64,000 nucleotides of DNA. Source: Trichomonas tenax (Eukaryota > Parabasalia > Trichomonadida > Trichomonadidae). Shown here one piece after another: positions 52,522-62,520 of this stretch (the first letter of the stretch is position 1; every line of letters starts with the position of its first letter). Location: NCBI GenBank assembly GCA_023091735.1, contig JALKBU010000107.1, positions 1-64,000 on the forward strand, in the 5' to 3' direction. The notes under the pieces are model-generated. The model was given only the letters and a program-made list of their open reading frames with translations, had not been told where the DNA came from and made no database searches. A program made the translations under genes and the position numbers.

Positions 52522-55500
52522 TTACTCAGCTAAGTACTTGAAAACTTTGTCGACAGCACCTTTGCACATTTCTTCCATCTCATCTGGAGTGGAAAGGAAT
52601 ACGTCTGCAGTGGCTGTCATGACTGTAACACCCAATGATTTTGTGACTTTTTCTTTTTCAGCACTTTTCGCGTCCTTCGTTGACTCAAGAATTGATGTGA
52701 GGAATTCGAGTGGATCAATGTGTAACTCTGCAGCGAGACCTTCTTCAACTTTTCCTTGCTTCATGGCCCTTGATAGTGAGTCCGCGTGCCTTGTAAGTCT
52801 GTTGCATGAAACACGAGAAATTGCTGCTTTCTGGTTCTCGGAGACTTCAGAGCCAAGGAACATTGGATCTGAAACATAAATAGGTGGAATGGTGTCGATG
52901 GAATGGAATACATCATCACTTGTTGGCTTCCACTTGAAGATCTCGTTGAGCGGGTAAATAGTGACTGGATGGAACTTTTGGATACCAACTGATGGCTTAG
53001 AGTTCTCAACAACAACATTGTACTTCACCAAGCTATGTAACAACATCAAAACAGCATTAGATGATGATGCATCAACTTCTGTAGCTCTGAAAGCAATTGC
53101 ACTGATATCCTTCTGCTGGTGAATGTTTTGGATAGCAGACAAAATAGAAGATATCAACAAGAATACAGCATCTCTCTGATCAGAGTCACCGCACTTTGCG
53201 ATAATGGCGTAGAAGTGGAGAAGCTTGTTGAGTGTCTGTGGTGTGATCATGGAGCTGAACTCGGCCCATAAGTTTTCGATGTTCTTCACTGCACGAGATT
53301 GACCTGAAATAGCATTGTTGACGATGTTTCTGACTCTTGGATCGTATTTGCGAGCATAGAACTCAGCGATTGCATGAATTGATTGGATGTTGTTCAATCT
53401 TCCCCACATGAATGGAACGAGAGCGAACAATGAAGCGATTGGAGCAATTTCATCATGAGAAAGCAAATTGTACATTCTCTTCTCAATGCATGTAATGAGG
53501 ATTGTTCTCATGCACAAAAGAACCTGTTGATCGCCATCTGGAGCAGCGAGAATGAGATCGAGCATGTTGAAATTAGTATCTGACGGAAGTGAATTAACAA
53601 ACTTTTCGTTTGTGATGAATAATGAAACGATTCTGATTGAGATAGAATACAAACTTGTGTACATTGTTGTGCTGGATTTCATGAACTGGATTGCAGTATT
53701 GAAGATTTCCTGTGGGAATTCTCCCTTCTCGACCATATATCTCTCCAAAATCTGCATTGCAATTGTCAAATAGTTCGTTGCAGGACGAAGATCGATTTTC
53801 CTGTTTTCAAACTGCATGTATGTTAGATATTTGTGGAATCTTGTCTCCTTAGAGCTGTCTGACCTCTCAGAAAGGTTTTCGGAAACAATTTGCATCGCTC
53901 TCAAGAATGCTGGAATGTGAAGTGCATCGATAGAGTATCCGAGATCATAGAACATCTGCAAAGCTGTTGATGACATAATTAATTCGCCACAGCAGAGGCC
54001 CCACATCAATATATCGCGGGAGGAAATGTTATTCATGACGAGAACTCTGAAGTTTGGCAATGTCTTGTTATCAACCCAAACACCGAATGTCTTTAATACT
54101 TCGGAGATTGTTGGATAATCATCTTCAACAATACTGTCTTCAATTAATGTTGCGAAAATGATAGAGCAATAAAGAATGATGTGCTGGATCAATGGAGAGG
54201 CTGTTTCTGCATTCTCTTGATGGCACTTCAAGACAATATTCAAGACAGAGTCCATCAGCTGTTTGTATCTCTCTTCTTGTTCACCGAAATTGATACGAGT
54301 TTTCTCATCGATCTCACCGGCGTTCTGAACATTGTAGAAGAACCATGTGCTGACATCCAAATATTCAATAATGATTGATGTGAACTTATGAGGCATCTTA
54401 GAGAAAATGTAGACTAAGACATTTGTCGCTGACTTCTGCATCTTGTTGTCATCGCCGTTGATGTGGATATTCAGCAATGCGTATATCAGGAAAGACATAT
54501 CTCTGTCAATGATTTCATCAATGATAACAGCAATTGGCTGAATCATTCCGAGAATAGAAACAAGAGAAAGAACTTCTTCAAGGAACAACATCAATGTGTA
54601 ACACTTGAATTGGTTCTCACAACGCGAAGATATTCCTGATCTTTGGAGATCAAATGAAAGCGGAGTGAGCCAATCTGGCATTATCTCAATCAAAATCTCA
54701 GGAGTGTTAACATCAACATTTTCAATCAATGGTGAAGCAAATCTCTTCTGATTTGTCTTAGATCTCGATCGCATCTGCGTCTGTCTTTTCTGGAGATATG
54801 AGTTTGTCTTGTTTGCTTGGACAATACGTTTCTGCCTTAAGAACTTCGCAGTGATGAATATTTCACGAGCAAACTGTTCACTTAAGAAGCCGAAATGCTT
54901 AGCAATCTCACTTGAGAGAATGAAGATCTCTTTCTGGATGAAGACGCTGAAAGATGAAACCATTACCGAACGGGTTGTTGCGATAGCGGGAAGAATCGAA
55001 AGTGCTGCATCAGTGTTACTTCTGTACATTGAGCCAATGAAAACGAGCTTCTCAAGGAAGGTAATTGCAGCTTGACGCTGATCAAGGCTTTGCGATGCAA
55101 GATAGATGAAGCATAGAGCCATAAGTCTGCCGCAGTTCTGATAATAGAGTATCGTATGAGCACTGTTTGTTTTGAGTGACTCTGCTAAATCTTCAACAGC
55201 TCGAGTGCGCTGAAGTTGACTGATAACGTTATTCGGAAGATGTATCTGCTCACTCATAGCGCAAAAGATGGAAAAGCTTGAGCGCGCTTTCTCCATGAAA
55301 TCATATATTGTGACTTCCGGATGCTGAGTGAAACAAGCAACATAAATGAGCTGCTTGTACTTGAGATCTTCAAGGATCTTTTTTGTGAAGAGCTTCAATG
55401 GGTTGTGTTGGCCATTCTCCGATCTTGGGATGTTAGAAATACGCATCCACAAAGCAAACGCTTCTGTCATTGATTGCAAATATGGAGCGTCAACATCAGA

Positions 55501-58500
55501 TGTGATATTGCAGAAGAAAGAGAACCAGACTTCATTATCAAACAAGTGACCAACTGCACTTCCACAGAAGATACTTGATGATGTTATATTGTTGCCACTT
55601 CCGACTCTATGGAAAAGCAAAATCTTCTGGAAAATTTCCTTCAAGCAATCGCCAAAGAATGAAATCAATCCCTTCATTGCATCATCCTTAGGTTCATTAA
55701 GGAAGCAGAACTTAATTTCTGTTGGAATAACTTTCTCACGAATCAATGTCAGTAAAATGTTATATAATGAGTTGTAATAAATGAATGTTACGTGTCCTTG
55801 TTCATCGAGAATGTCGTTATCTTTTCTGCGTGCAATGAGGCAAATAATAGCTGCAAGAATATATTGGAAGCTGATCTTTCGCTTGGAAAGAATTGTTGCG
55901 AATGCTGGGAAGATCTTGAGTGATGTGTTTGAAATGATACCAGCTAAGTGAATCAAGTCTGTTTCCGTCTTGAATTTTTGAATAACCTCACTCCAGAATA
56001 TTTCTATTCTATGAATAGCGAAGTATTGCTGAACATCAGATTTCTTCTCATAGATGTCAGCAATGGCAAACAGCAATGCGGAAGTGTTATAAATAAAGAG
56101 ATTATCAGTGCCTTTCTTCGAGACACCCATCAACAACTGCAACAAGAATCTCATGATTTGAATAACAACTTCACGATTCTCTGTACTGTAAGCAGAGTTT
56201 GCTAAGTGATTACCAAGTGATGAAAGATAAAATAGATAAAGTGATGAATGGTTCGATTGCAAGACATCACTAAATGATATCTTAGGAAGCATCGATTTGT
56301 TGATTCCAAGTGGAGTCGCTGTGAAACTCAAAGCATTAGAAATAGCGAGAGTTGAGATCTGTTCTTCTTGTGCACTTATGAAATCAATGAATGTGAGACG
56401 TAATGTTCTTGTTGTGCCAAGAACTTTAGCAACTTTGAACAATCTTTCTCTCAACTGTGGATGTGGAACACAAAGACCAATAACCATTATAAAATTAATG
56501 GATTTCATAAAGAATGGACTGAATATTGCTTCTTCGACTTTAGCTGTTTCGATAATGTTAATCATTGCAACAATGATAGATATGATTGATGCAAAAGTCT
56601 TCTTTGACGTGAAGAAAGACTGATAGAAGTTGTTGAAAATCATTTCAGAGAATTTCTTGTTGATATGGATAATTGCTTGAAGAGCTCTGATTGTCAACAC
56701 AACAGTATAAATGGATTCACTGAAAATTCTATTGCAGAGTGTATTGATTAAATCAGCTTCAGGATCAACATACAATGCACAATGAATTGCAAGTTCTTCA
56801 TCGATTTGGCGGCGGCTGTATAAACCATTCTTCCAATCGAATGCATTGGATTGATCGATCTTGAATATCTTTTTGTTGCTGTTTTCGAATATCTGTAATT
56901 CTCTCGCGATCTGATTCTCGATCTTTGTTGTGTGACGAACAATCTGGAATGGGAAACTTGTTTCGCGAAGGGTTGCAATAATCTTGCGAAGAGCAATTGG
57001 CTTTTCATCAATCGAAGCCAGCAATGCTTCTGAGAAAGAGTTCATATCGAATGTAATCGCTTGATCAGAGATATTGCAGATCTTGAGTTTCTTCAGCAAA
57101 ATGTTCTGAACAGCAGACTTATAATCCTTATAATTTGGCTTATCAAGCATTGACTGATCTTTTGTAGAGAAGATATATATGATAGAATGGAACAAGCCAG
57201 AGCTGATACTTGGAATGTAGTCAACATCTGAACAAATTGGGATGATGTATTTCATGAAGTGTTCAGGAGAGACTAAATATAGCATCTTAAAGAACTCTGA
57301 GTAATTGAGATATTCACTTCCAAAGTAGAAAGCGTACTCAGTGAGCCACTCTCTGAGTTCCTGATAGAAGTTGTCAGGATTTTCAACATCACAGTTCCAT
57401 CGTAAATCGTGATGTGTTTCATGGAGAACTACCGGAGGTTCATAGTTGCTTCCTCTGAGTTTAATTGCCAATTTCTTGCATAACACGTCAATGATGCTCT
57501 TGTTTGATTTGATTTTATCGAGATTATCAACGCAATATTGCTTGACATAAGTTTCAAAGTATTCATCAGCGGTCCTCAACTTATCACTGAAGACAAAGTT
57601 TGTCAATGCTGCGAATAGATATTGAATAGCATAGTTCTCATGTGATTCTAGTGCTAATTTCTTGACATCATCGTAAATATGCTGAAATACTGATGAACCC
57701 GCCATAGAAGGATTTTGGGAGATGATCTGTAAGACAATGTTTGTGTAAAACTCTGTAGCTGCAATGCAAGTATCGAGATTTTTAGATTTTTGGATAATAT
57801 CGAGTGTTGGAGCAAGAGACTCCATGTAAACAGGTTTCAGCGTAAATCCAATCGAAATTGACGAAAAGATTTTGAAGTAAGATTGTTTGAGTTCCGAAGA
57901 AGAATTCAAACAGAAAGAAAAGATTTTGTCAAAGCAATATTCCGGAGAAAGTTTTGTAAGATAATAAATTGAGCGAATTCTTGACTCTGCAATGACTTTT
58001 CGGACTAGATTCGAATTTGTTATGCAATCAGATGCAATGAAAGAGATTATTTCTTTCAAAAAGTACAAAATCTTATCATTTGGAAGTCCCTTAAGATAAG
58101 GAAGCATCTCATTTAAGTACTCGCTAAACACTAATTGAATTAAAAGATAAATCAAAGTCTTTGTTGTGGCATTTGTCCAATCTACGTTTTGTAAGTATTG
58201 TGTAAACGCGATTCTGTTTGTATCTTTGAGCTTTGGCATAGTCGTAAGCGAAGCGGTTATGGTTGGGAAAGAATCAGTGAACATTTTATAGCTTTTAAAA
58301 GGAAATGACGAACCGAATCTTGCAACACTGGCGATAAAACGAAGAAATCTATCATCTTTGAAACCAAAATTCTTGAAAAAAATCGAAAATTCTTTTTCTC
58401 CATTAGGCGTTGTTATATCTTCGTTAGGAGCGTTCTCGAGATACCTCTTGCAAATTGCTGTCATATTTATAGCAAAGGAATCTACTTTATTAAGGAAAAC

Positions 58501-58533
58501 AGCAGAGGAAACGTCCTCCATTTTCTTCGACAT
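52522..58533 (-). CDS. 2003-aa alpha-solenoid protein, possibly Furry/Mor2/Tao3-like
   Basis: Entirely helical, with hydrophobic repeats from end to end and no membrane segment or catalytic motif. Basic residues are concentrated in one loop (about residues 1260-1300, RQTQMRSRSKTNQKR), a probable exposed linker. Length and shape are like the Furry/Mor2/Tao3/PAG1 scaffolds (2000-3000 aa) that work with NDR kinases in cell shape, and a PHPQLRERLFKVAKVLG-like segment is reminiscent, but no diagnostic motif was recognised; other giant HEAT proteins remain possible. Start ATG 58533, second Met four codons in. One of the two longest genes in the window. Confidence 0.8.
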   Translation of the reverse strand: MSKKMEDVSSAVFLNKVDSFAINMTAICKRYLENAPNEDITTPNGEKEFSIFFKNFGFKDDRFLRFIASVARFGSSFPFKSYKMFTDSFPTITASLTTMPKLKDTNRIAFTQYLQNVDWTNATTKTLIYLLIQLVFSEYLNEMLPYLKGLPNDKILYFLKEIISFIASDCITNSNLVRKVIAESRIRSIYYLTKLSPEYCFDKIFSFCLNSSSELKQSYFKIFSSISIGFTLKPVYMESLAPTLDIIQKSKNLDTCIAATEFYTNIVLQIISQNPSMAGSSVFQHIYDDVKKLALESHENYAIQYLFAALTNFVFSDKLRTADEYFETYVKQYCVDNLDKIKSNKSIIDVLCKKLAIKLRGSNYEPPVVLHETHHDLRWNCDVENPDNFYQELREWLTEYAFYFGSEYLNYSEFFKMLYLVSPEHFMKYIIPICSDVDYIPSISSGLFHSIIYIFSTKDQSMLDKPNYKDYKSAVQNILLKKLKICNISDQAITFDMNSFSEALLASIDEKPIALRKIIATLRETSFPFQIVRHTTKIENQIARELQIFENSNKKIFKIDQSNAFDWKNGLYSRRQIDEELAIHCALYVDPEADLINTLCNRIFSESIYTVVLTIRALQAIIHINKKFSEMIFNNFYQSFFTSKKTFASIISIIVAMINIIETAKVEEAIFSPFFMKSINFIMVIGLCVPHPQLRERLFKVAKVLGTTRTLRLTFIDFISAQEEQISTLAISNALSFTATPLGINKSMLPKISFSDVLQSNHSSLYLFYLSSLGNHLANSAYSTENREVVIQIMRFLLQLLMGVSKKGTDNLFIYNTSALLFAIADIYEKKSDVQQYFAIHRIEIFWSEVIQKFKTETDLIHLAGIISNTSLKIFPAFATILSKRKISFQYILAAIICLIARRKDNDILDEQGHVTFIYYNSLYNILLTLIREKVIPTEIKFCFLNEPKDDAMKGLISFFGDCLKEIFQKILLFHRVGSGNNITSSSIFCGSAVGHLFDNEVWFSFFCNITSDVDAPYLQSMTEAFALWMRISNIPRSENGQHNPLKLFTKKILEDLKYKQLIYVACFTQHPEVTIYDFMEKARSSFSIFCAMSEQIHLPNNVISQLQRTRAVEDLAESLKTNSAHTILYYQNCGRLMALCFIYLASQSLDQRQAAITFLEKLVFIGSMYRSNTDAALSILPAIATTRSVMVSSFSVFIQKEIFILSSEIAKHFGFLSEQFAREIFITAKFLRQKRIVQANKTNSYLQKRQTQMRSRSKTNQKRFASPLIENVDVNTPEILIEIMPDWLTPLSFDLQRSGISSRCENQFKCYTLMLFLEEVLSLVSILGMIQPIAVIIDEIIDRDMSFLIYALLNIHINGDDNKMQKSATNVLVYIFSKMPHKFTSIIIEYLDVSTWFFYNVQNAGEIDEKTRINFGEQEERYKQLMDSVLNIVLKCHQENAETASPLIQHIILYCSIIFATLIEDSIVEDDYPTISEVLKTFGVWVDNKTLPNFRVLVMNNISSRDILMWGLCCGELIMSSTALQMFYDLGYSIDALHIPAFLRAMQIVSENLSERSDSSKETRFHKYLTYMQFENRKIDLRPATNYLTIAMQILERYMVEKGEFPQEIFNTAIQFMKSSTTMYTSLYSISIRIVSLFITNEKFVNSLPSDTNFNMLDLILAAPDGDQQVLLCMRTILITCIEKRMYNLLSHDEIAPIASLFALVPFMWGRLNNIQSIHAIAEFYARKYDPRVRNIVNNAISGQSRAVKNIENLWAEFSSMITPQTLNKLLHFYAIIAKCGDSDQRDAVFLLISSILSAIQNIHQQKDISAIAFRATEVDASSSNAVLMLLHSLVKYNVVVENSKPSVGIQKFHPVTIYPLNEIFKWKPTSDDVFHSIDTIPPIYVSDPMFLGSEVSENQKAAISRVSCNRLTRHADSLSRAMKQGKVEEGLAAELHIDPLEFLTSILESTKDAKSAEKEKVTKSLGVTVMTATADVFLSTPDEMEEMCKGAVDKVFKYLAE

Positions 58534-59170
58534 TTTTGATGTTTTAAAAAATTGTCAAATTATGAAATCATCATTTCCTAGCTTCCTTATCTCTATATCT
58601 TTCATTTTCTCTAATTTTGTCAATGATATAACTTCTTCTAAAACTTTATGAAATAATATGAAAAATAAGTTTTTTGATATGAAAAAACTAGCTTTCCAAG
58701 GAACTAAATAAATGGATTCTTTTGATAATAGATTGGCTTCAGATAGCAATAAATATTTTAAAGATATTTCAGAATTATTGACTTTTCAAAGTCATCTTTA
58801 TCATATCATTATGATTTCTTATAATATTATGAAGAAAAAGTGTATCTTAATTATATTGGAGAACTTATGTATGATATGAAGTGATATATAAAAATGTCGG
58901 ATACATATTTAGAGGATTTCCAGTAAATTGGTCAACCAAAGTTAAACAAATAACTTCGCCAACATGAACACTCACCGTTATCTATAAGTCAGAGTCCATG
59001 ATTCATGACTTTGTTGCTGCTTTATCACATATACAATAGAACGGTAAGAAGCCAATACCAGGGTCATTGCTTGTAAAGTCATGTAAATTATAAGGCGAAA
59101 GGTCATTCAGAATATCACATCTTGCACCCAAAACAGGAATCATATTTATTTTTTCTATGTTCAAATTAAA
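58534..59170. other. intergenic, no gene seen
   Basis: AT-rich spacer upstream of the 2003-aa gene and of the SINE-like element. Nothing recognised. Confidence 0.5.
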
Positions 59171-59179
59171 ATAAACATA
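59171..59179. repeat. left copy of 9-nt direct repeat (putative target-site duplication)
   Basis: AATAAACAT, identical to 59701-59709; the two flank the tRNA-headed element. Short and AT-rich, so chance is possible. Confidence 0.5.
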
Positions 59180-59700
59180 ATTAATGTGGAAGGGTGAGTA
59201 GTCTAGTGGTATGATTCCTATTTTGGGTACAGGAGGTCCCGGGTTCAATGCAGAAACCTGCGTGCCACATGGAAATTTGAAATTATGCCAAAAATCATAA
59301 TTTCATCACATAAATTGGATACACAGGTAGGCTACAAGAAAACCAATTATAACAAAAACACACGAAATCGACACATCGATCTAAAATATCAGATCCAATT
59401 GTCCAAAATTCCGGCACATTCCCAGCACTTTCATGACCTGCTATGGATATATCTGAGGTCTGCTTACGCAGAATTCCCTCAAAGAGAGGAGATCCCCCAC
59501 CATCTACAAATCACCTCGAAATTCACTGACATACCACAAAACACACAACACCTCCACTATATGGTGACCACTCACAAACCAAAGAGACGCACAAACACTC
59601 GCCTTTCCGAGGTGAGTGAAATTCAAAAGGTTATCTCCAGTACGACTTTCTCGTCTGGGCTCCACACATGGCACTAGCTGCTTACATATATATATTCAAG
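59180..59700 (+). mobile_element. SINE-like element with a tRNA-Pro-derived head
   Basis: About 520 bases. The head (59193-59253) is a recognisable tRNA-Pro(TGG) 5' half with A box (59200-59210) and a partial B box (59243-59253). The body (to ~59660) has much more C and G than the flanks; its end runs into a TATATATATT tail. Flanks carry 9-nt direct repeats. A 130-codon frame (59285-59677) crosses the body but its His/Thr/Lys-rich composition has no family resemblance, so it is not called as a gene. The order tRNA head, unrelated body, simple AT tail and short direct repeats is that of a SINE. Only one copy is seen here. Confidence 0.6.
59193..59253 (+). pseudogene. tRNA-Pro(TGG) pseudogene, 3' half missing
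   Basis: GGGTGAGTAGTCTAGTGG begins with a tRNA-Pro-like acceptor and D arm. The anticodon loop TTTGGGT gives anticodon TGG; its stem (CCTAT/ACAGG) has one mismatch. The T arm starts correctly (GTCCCGGGTTCAA) but the second half that should pair with CCCGG and the 3' acceptor strand is missing, replaced by TGCAGAAACC. It cannot fold into a normal tRNA. Confidence 0.75.
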
Positions 59701-59709
59701 AATAAACAT
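59701..59709. repeat. right copy of 9-nt direct repeat
   Basis: AATAAACAT, directly after the AT tail of the SINE-like element. Partner of 59171-59179. Confidence 0.5.
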
Positions 59710-60173
59710 TATCAATTCCTGGCTCGCCTCATTTTTTCTTGTTTTCTTTTCTCATTTGTGAAAAAGATTTTAAAGCTTTGAAAACAGAAATAAGTATTTT
59801 GATTTTTTACCATGCTATGAACACGGATTTTTGTTAAAATACCCAATATTCAGCTTATCAAGATTTAATTTTTTTACATGTCAAATTGGCAGATTTATCA
59901 ATTTTTATCACATTTCGATACAAATTTATCATATTTCGATCCATTATAAGTATGGTCATTGAGCACAGTCATTCAAGAATTTATGGCATTATTTATTCCA
60001 CAAAATAAAGCGATATGATAAAATTCATAATTTCAATATGAAAGATATTCACAAAATTATGATGCATACAATCACAGCATAGAATAGAAAGTCCTAAGAC
60101 ACAAACTAACAGAGAATAAAAAAAGAGACACAAGTAGGACGATAGAGATTTTGGACACAGCAAATTTTAAATC
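59710..60173. other. intergenic upstream of the GTPase gene
   Basis: AT-rich, with a TTTACATGTCA near 59874. No gene. CAAACTAACAG near 60103 only partly resembles a 3' splice motif and no 5' partner was found. Confidence 0.5.
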
Positions 60174-61346
60174 ATGGGTCGCGTTAAGTCACACCGCGCA
60201 TCTCTTAAGATGGGTGCAGTCATCCGCAAGAAAGCGAAGGCCAAACGCCAGCGCGAGACAAAGCTTGCGAAGACGAAGCAGTACCCAAAGCGCTCGAAGA
60301 AGATGCTGGTCGCTCCAATGAAGATGCCTAATCGCGAGGAGATCGAGGCTTCCATCCATGAGGGCTCAGAATTCATCAATCACGTCTTCAAACCAATCTC
60401 GCAGAAATTGACTGAACAGAAAGTCGACTACAAAGATCAAATGGACGAACTTCGCCAGCAAATCATTCAACAATACCACGAAAGAGTCAGCCAGGCCAAG
60501 GAGTCTTACGCAGCGATTCTCGAATCTATCGATGAGGCTGATGCATTCATTGAAGTTCTCGATGCTCGTGATCCAATGACATGCCGCTATCCAGAGTTCG
60601 AGGGATCCGTCGCTGAGAAGAAGAAGCCGTTAATGTTCATCCTTAACAAGTGCGATCTTGTTCCACGCGACATTGTTTACTCCTGGATAGCTGAGCTCAA
60701 CAAGGTTGCTCCAACAGCTGCCGTTTGCGCCCTTGCAGGTGAGCCAGCCTCCAACTGCGTTTCTGCGCTCGTTTCACACGTTGCACCAGGTGCAAAGAAG
60801 ATCGCAGTCATTGGTATTCCAAAGGTTGGTAAATCCAAGATTTGTGAGTTCTCTGAGACACACCTTGAGTGCCCATCGATTATGTTCGCTGAAACAACAT
60901 CAGATCTTTGCTTACTTGGTGCTGCTGTCTGGCAGGATCCAATCAACATCCTCGCTAAGGAAATCGTTTCCCGCGCTGTTCAGACACCAGGACAGCCAGA
61001 TCTCTTCTCTATTTACGAAGTTGATTCTAATATCGAAGATCCAGCTCAGTTCATCGAAGCTCTCGCACAGAACTATAAGGCTAAGCCAAAGGCTGCTGCT
61101 AAGCAGTTCATTGACTCTCTTGTTAGCGGCAATCAGCGCTGGTTCACAGTTCCTCCGGCTGATGTTGCTCCAGAGCCAAATCCAGTTCAGGAGGCTGCTC
61201 TTGAACTCTCTATCCCAACAGATCTCTCAACAATTAAGTATGTTCAGTTCCAAGCTGGTGATATGATCCAAATCAACTCTGAACTCTTGAACGAGAACTT
61301 CGAAGAGGAGGAATGTGATGAAGAAGAGGAAGCTGCCGAGAACTAA
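60174..61346 (+). CDS. GNL3: nucleolar circularly permuted GTPase (GNL3/Nug1/Grn1 family)
   Basis: 390 residues. The N-terminus (1-45) is very basic, a nucleolar signal as in the GNL3_N region. Permuted order is visible: DARDP at 130-134, G4 NKCDL at 158-162, then G1 GIPKVGKS at 214-221. The family aids large-subunit ribosome export and assembly. The family-typical DxPG (G3) motif after G1 is absent; the region reads SDLCLLGAAVWQDP. This, with Lys for Asn in GxPNVGKS, suggests altered nucleotide handling. The C-terminus is acidic. Many C/G-ending codons suggest strong expression. Confidence 0.85.
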   Translation: MGRVKSHRASLKMGAVIRKKAKAKRQRETKLAKTKQYPKRSKKMLVAPMKMPNREEIEASIHEGSEFINHVFKPISQKLTEQKVDYKDQMDELRQQIIQQYHERVSQAKESYAAILESIDEADAFIEVLDARDPMTCRYPEFEGSVAEKKKPLMFILNKCDLVPRDIVYSWIAELNKVAPTAAVCALAGEPASNCVSALVSHVAPGAKKIAVIGIPKVGKSKICEFSETHLECPSIMFAETTSDLCLLGAAVWQDPINILAKEIVSRAVQTPGQPDLFSIYEVDSNIEDPAQFIEALAQNYKAKPKAAAKQFIDSLVSGNQRWFTVPPADVAPEPNPVQEAALELSIPTDLSTIKYVQFQAGDMIQINSELLNENFEEEECDEEEEAAEN

Positions 61347-61940
61347 GATATTTATTTTTATTATTTTTTTTAGAGTTAAAGATTTTTAGAATATATATTT
61401 TGATAAATTTACCACCATTTTTTAAAATATTTTTCCTTTATTTCTCGAAGATTATATCTGAAATTATATCAGCAGCTTTTGAAAATAAGATTTCTATTAT
61501 AAATTGCTTCAAAATGCAAATATATGGTTTTATCCGAAACATTGAGTTATAAAAAGATATCAGTCAATTAAAAATTGATCAAGATCATAGTTAACTTTCG
61601 ACACTGCTCTTCAAACATATATATGATTTTTGCTTCTTGAATGATGAATTCTTATCCCATGAATGATCAATTATTTACTAATGATTGTTTCACTTTCTTA
61701 AAATCAATTATCATATATTGTCAACTGCAAACATTTGAAACACATCCTATTTGGCCTTGCTAACAAGTTTCATTATTCCAAATTTCCATATCTATTTGAT
61801 ATACAGTAATAATCTCAAGAAATGTGAAGCGTTCAAATCATTTGTTGAAAGAAATGTTTCTTTGCTGGATAGACAAATTTTAGTCAAAAAATCAGTTTTA
61901 GTATAAGCATGTATATCTGTGTGTACGTTTAAAAATTAAA
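61347..61940. other. intergenic, no gene seen
   Basis: About 590 bases of AT-rich spacer with no recognised feature. Confidence 0.5.
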
Positions 61941-62435
61941 ATGCAATCAAGGAAAACAACTGTCACGACAACACAGCAAACAACATTCACAAACAGAGGT
62001 GTGTCAGTCAATGACGAACTTGATTCACTCCAATCGCGAAACGACAATCAATTTTATAATAAAGTCTCAAATATCTTGGACAAAATCATCGACAAAGTTA
62101 AAGATACAGAGGAAAAACTAACAGCAGCAGAGCAGTCAAGGATTGATCAAACAATCACAGGAAATTCCAAATCAGATGTAAGTACGCAGAAATCTAAAAA
62201 GAAAGCCGAAAACCCATTCGCAATGCCTGTAATTCCAGACATGCCGGACGACATGCCATCAGAACAGATAAAAGTCACGCGTAAAAAGAAAATTATCAAG
62301 AAACCAATACAAGAACCAACAATGGATGAAATCCTCGACGCACTTTTCCTTCTGCAGAGAGAAATAAGCGATGTTCGTGAAAACCAGAAGGAAATGGAAG
62401 AACAGATTCGCCAAATACAGAGATTAATCGAATAA
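61941..62435 (+). CDS. small coiled-coil protein, unknown function
   Basis: 164 residues. Ser/Thr/Gln-rich N-terminus; helical segment at ~37-65; a basic patch (KVTRKKKIIKKP, about 111-122); and a C-terminal coiled coil (about 128-164, LFLLQREISDVRENQKEMEE). No family recognised. The ATG at 61941 is the only Met near the beginning. Moderately confident as a gene because of length, clean frame and heptads. Confidence 0.6.
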   Translation: MQSRKTTVTTTQQTTFTNRGVSVNDELDSLQSRNDNQFYNKVSNILDKIIDKVKDTEEKLTAAEQSRIDQTITGNSKSDVSTQKSKKKAENPFAMPVIPDMPDDMPSEQIKVTRKKKIIKKPIQEPTMDEILDALFLLQREISDVRENQKEMEEQIRQIQRLIE

Positions 62436-62520
62436 TTTTGTGTTTTTTTAATTGTTTTTGATCACTAAACTATTGTATTTTAATTAAACTCTGGTATGCA
62501 TGATTAACCTATAGAAAAAG

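Noticed and set aside
59193..59265. Functional tRNA-Pro gene
   Set aside because: The T-arm partner strand and the 3' acceptor strand are missing, so the cloverleaf cannot close.
59285..59677. 130-codon frame as a protein gene
   Set aside because: It covers the body of the tRNA-headed element, has odd His/Thr/Lys-rich composition and no recognisable domain.
60100..60112. ACTAACAGAG upstream of the GTPase gene as an intron end
   Set aside because: It differs from the 3' splice consensus and no donor site lies upstream; the GTPase frame is complete from its own ATG.
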